Position numbers and translations under genes: made by a program. Positions 63,878 to 64,000 of a stretch of DNA of 64,000 bases are shown in pieces. Source of the DNA: Candidatus Didemnitutus sp. (lineage in GTDB: Bacteria; Verrucomicrobiota; Verrucomicrobiia; Opitutales; Opitutaceae); the NCBI GenBank assembly GCA_019634575.1, contig JAHCAY010000001.1, positions 248,001-312,000 on the forward strand. Reading direction: 5' to 3'. The notes beneath the pieces are model-generated. The model made no database searches, was not told the DNA's origin, and worked only from the letters and a program-made list of their open reading frames with translations. Each line of letters starts with the position of its first letter. Positions within the stretch are counted from its first letter, which is position 1.

Positions 63878-64000
63878 GCGCCCCGGTGTGGTTGCGCGGA
63901 TGAGCTGACGCCGTGGGGCACGGTTTTCGCGCACGGCAGTGCTGCGGCAAGCGCACACACGGAGTTGCGAGCGTGGGGACTTGCGTGTCGGGGGATTTCC

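Overview
The window is a 64-kb stretch of GC-rich bacterial chromosome, about 90% coding, with short intergenic gaps, many ATGA/TAATG gene overlaps and roughly 70 genes on both strands. It has Gram-negative envelope genes (Pal, several lipoproteins, SecG next to a LolA-like protein), a PilT/PilU ATPase, a signal peptidase I of about 450 residues, extracytoplasmic-function (ECF) sigma/anti-sigma pairs and large secreted carbohydrate-active proteins. Together these fit a Verrucomicrobiota genome of the Opitutaceae type. That placement is inferred from general impression, not from a marker comparison. No plasmid, prophage, CRISPR array, rRNA operon or insertion sequence is visible.

Layout. 1-9.8 kb: DNA polymerase IV (5' partial), an FmdB-like protein, an inositol-phosphatase family enzyme, a bacteriohemerythrin with an altered iron ligand, a chemoreceptor, a beta-CASP nuclease-like protein, ApaG, formate-THF ligase and PurH. 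9.9-22.9 kb: M20 peptidase, Pal, a response regulator, tRNA-Lys, an ECF sigma/membrane-protein pair, the dapA-dapB-ruvA operon, a PilT-like ATPase with a secreted partner, and fabD-lepA-lepB. 23-31 kb: L,D-transpeptidase and asd starting back to back, tRNA-Val, hemC-hemD, a DegT aminotransferase, trpF, a TPR protein and a DUF900 lipoprotein hydrolase. 31-34.2 kb: a divergent module of cytochrome c, DUF2231 membrane protein and Tat-exported phosphoesterase facing an ECF sigma and its zinc-finger anti-sigma. The two halves carry the same promoter-like motif. 34.2-37.8 kb: a secreted BNR-repeat protein lying between the intact ffh gene and a second, decayed copy of the ffh 3' end.

37.9-49.7 kb: an Lrp-like regulator with an aminotransferase, der, fmt, a LysM protein, parB, secG with a LolA-like protein, a double ribbon-helix-helix protein, a second aminotransferase and several small proteins. 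49.8-64 kb: a secreted beta-helix protein, a MacB/ADOP-type ABC transporter, an Rsm22-type methyltransferase, SLBB and IPT/TIG envelope proteins, hemW with a SecD-P1-like lipoprotein and an M23 peptidase, a Fur-family regulator and priA.

Most genes are ordinary housekeeping. The points most worth following are the divergent ECF promoter pair at 32822-32901, the duplicated ffh 3' end around the BNR gene, the His-to-Asn change in the hemerythrin, the abutting start codons at 23557-23562, and several families of palindromic intergenic repeats, one of which forms the leader of der.
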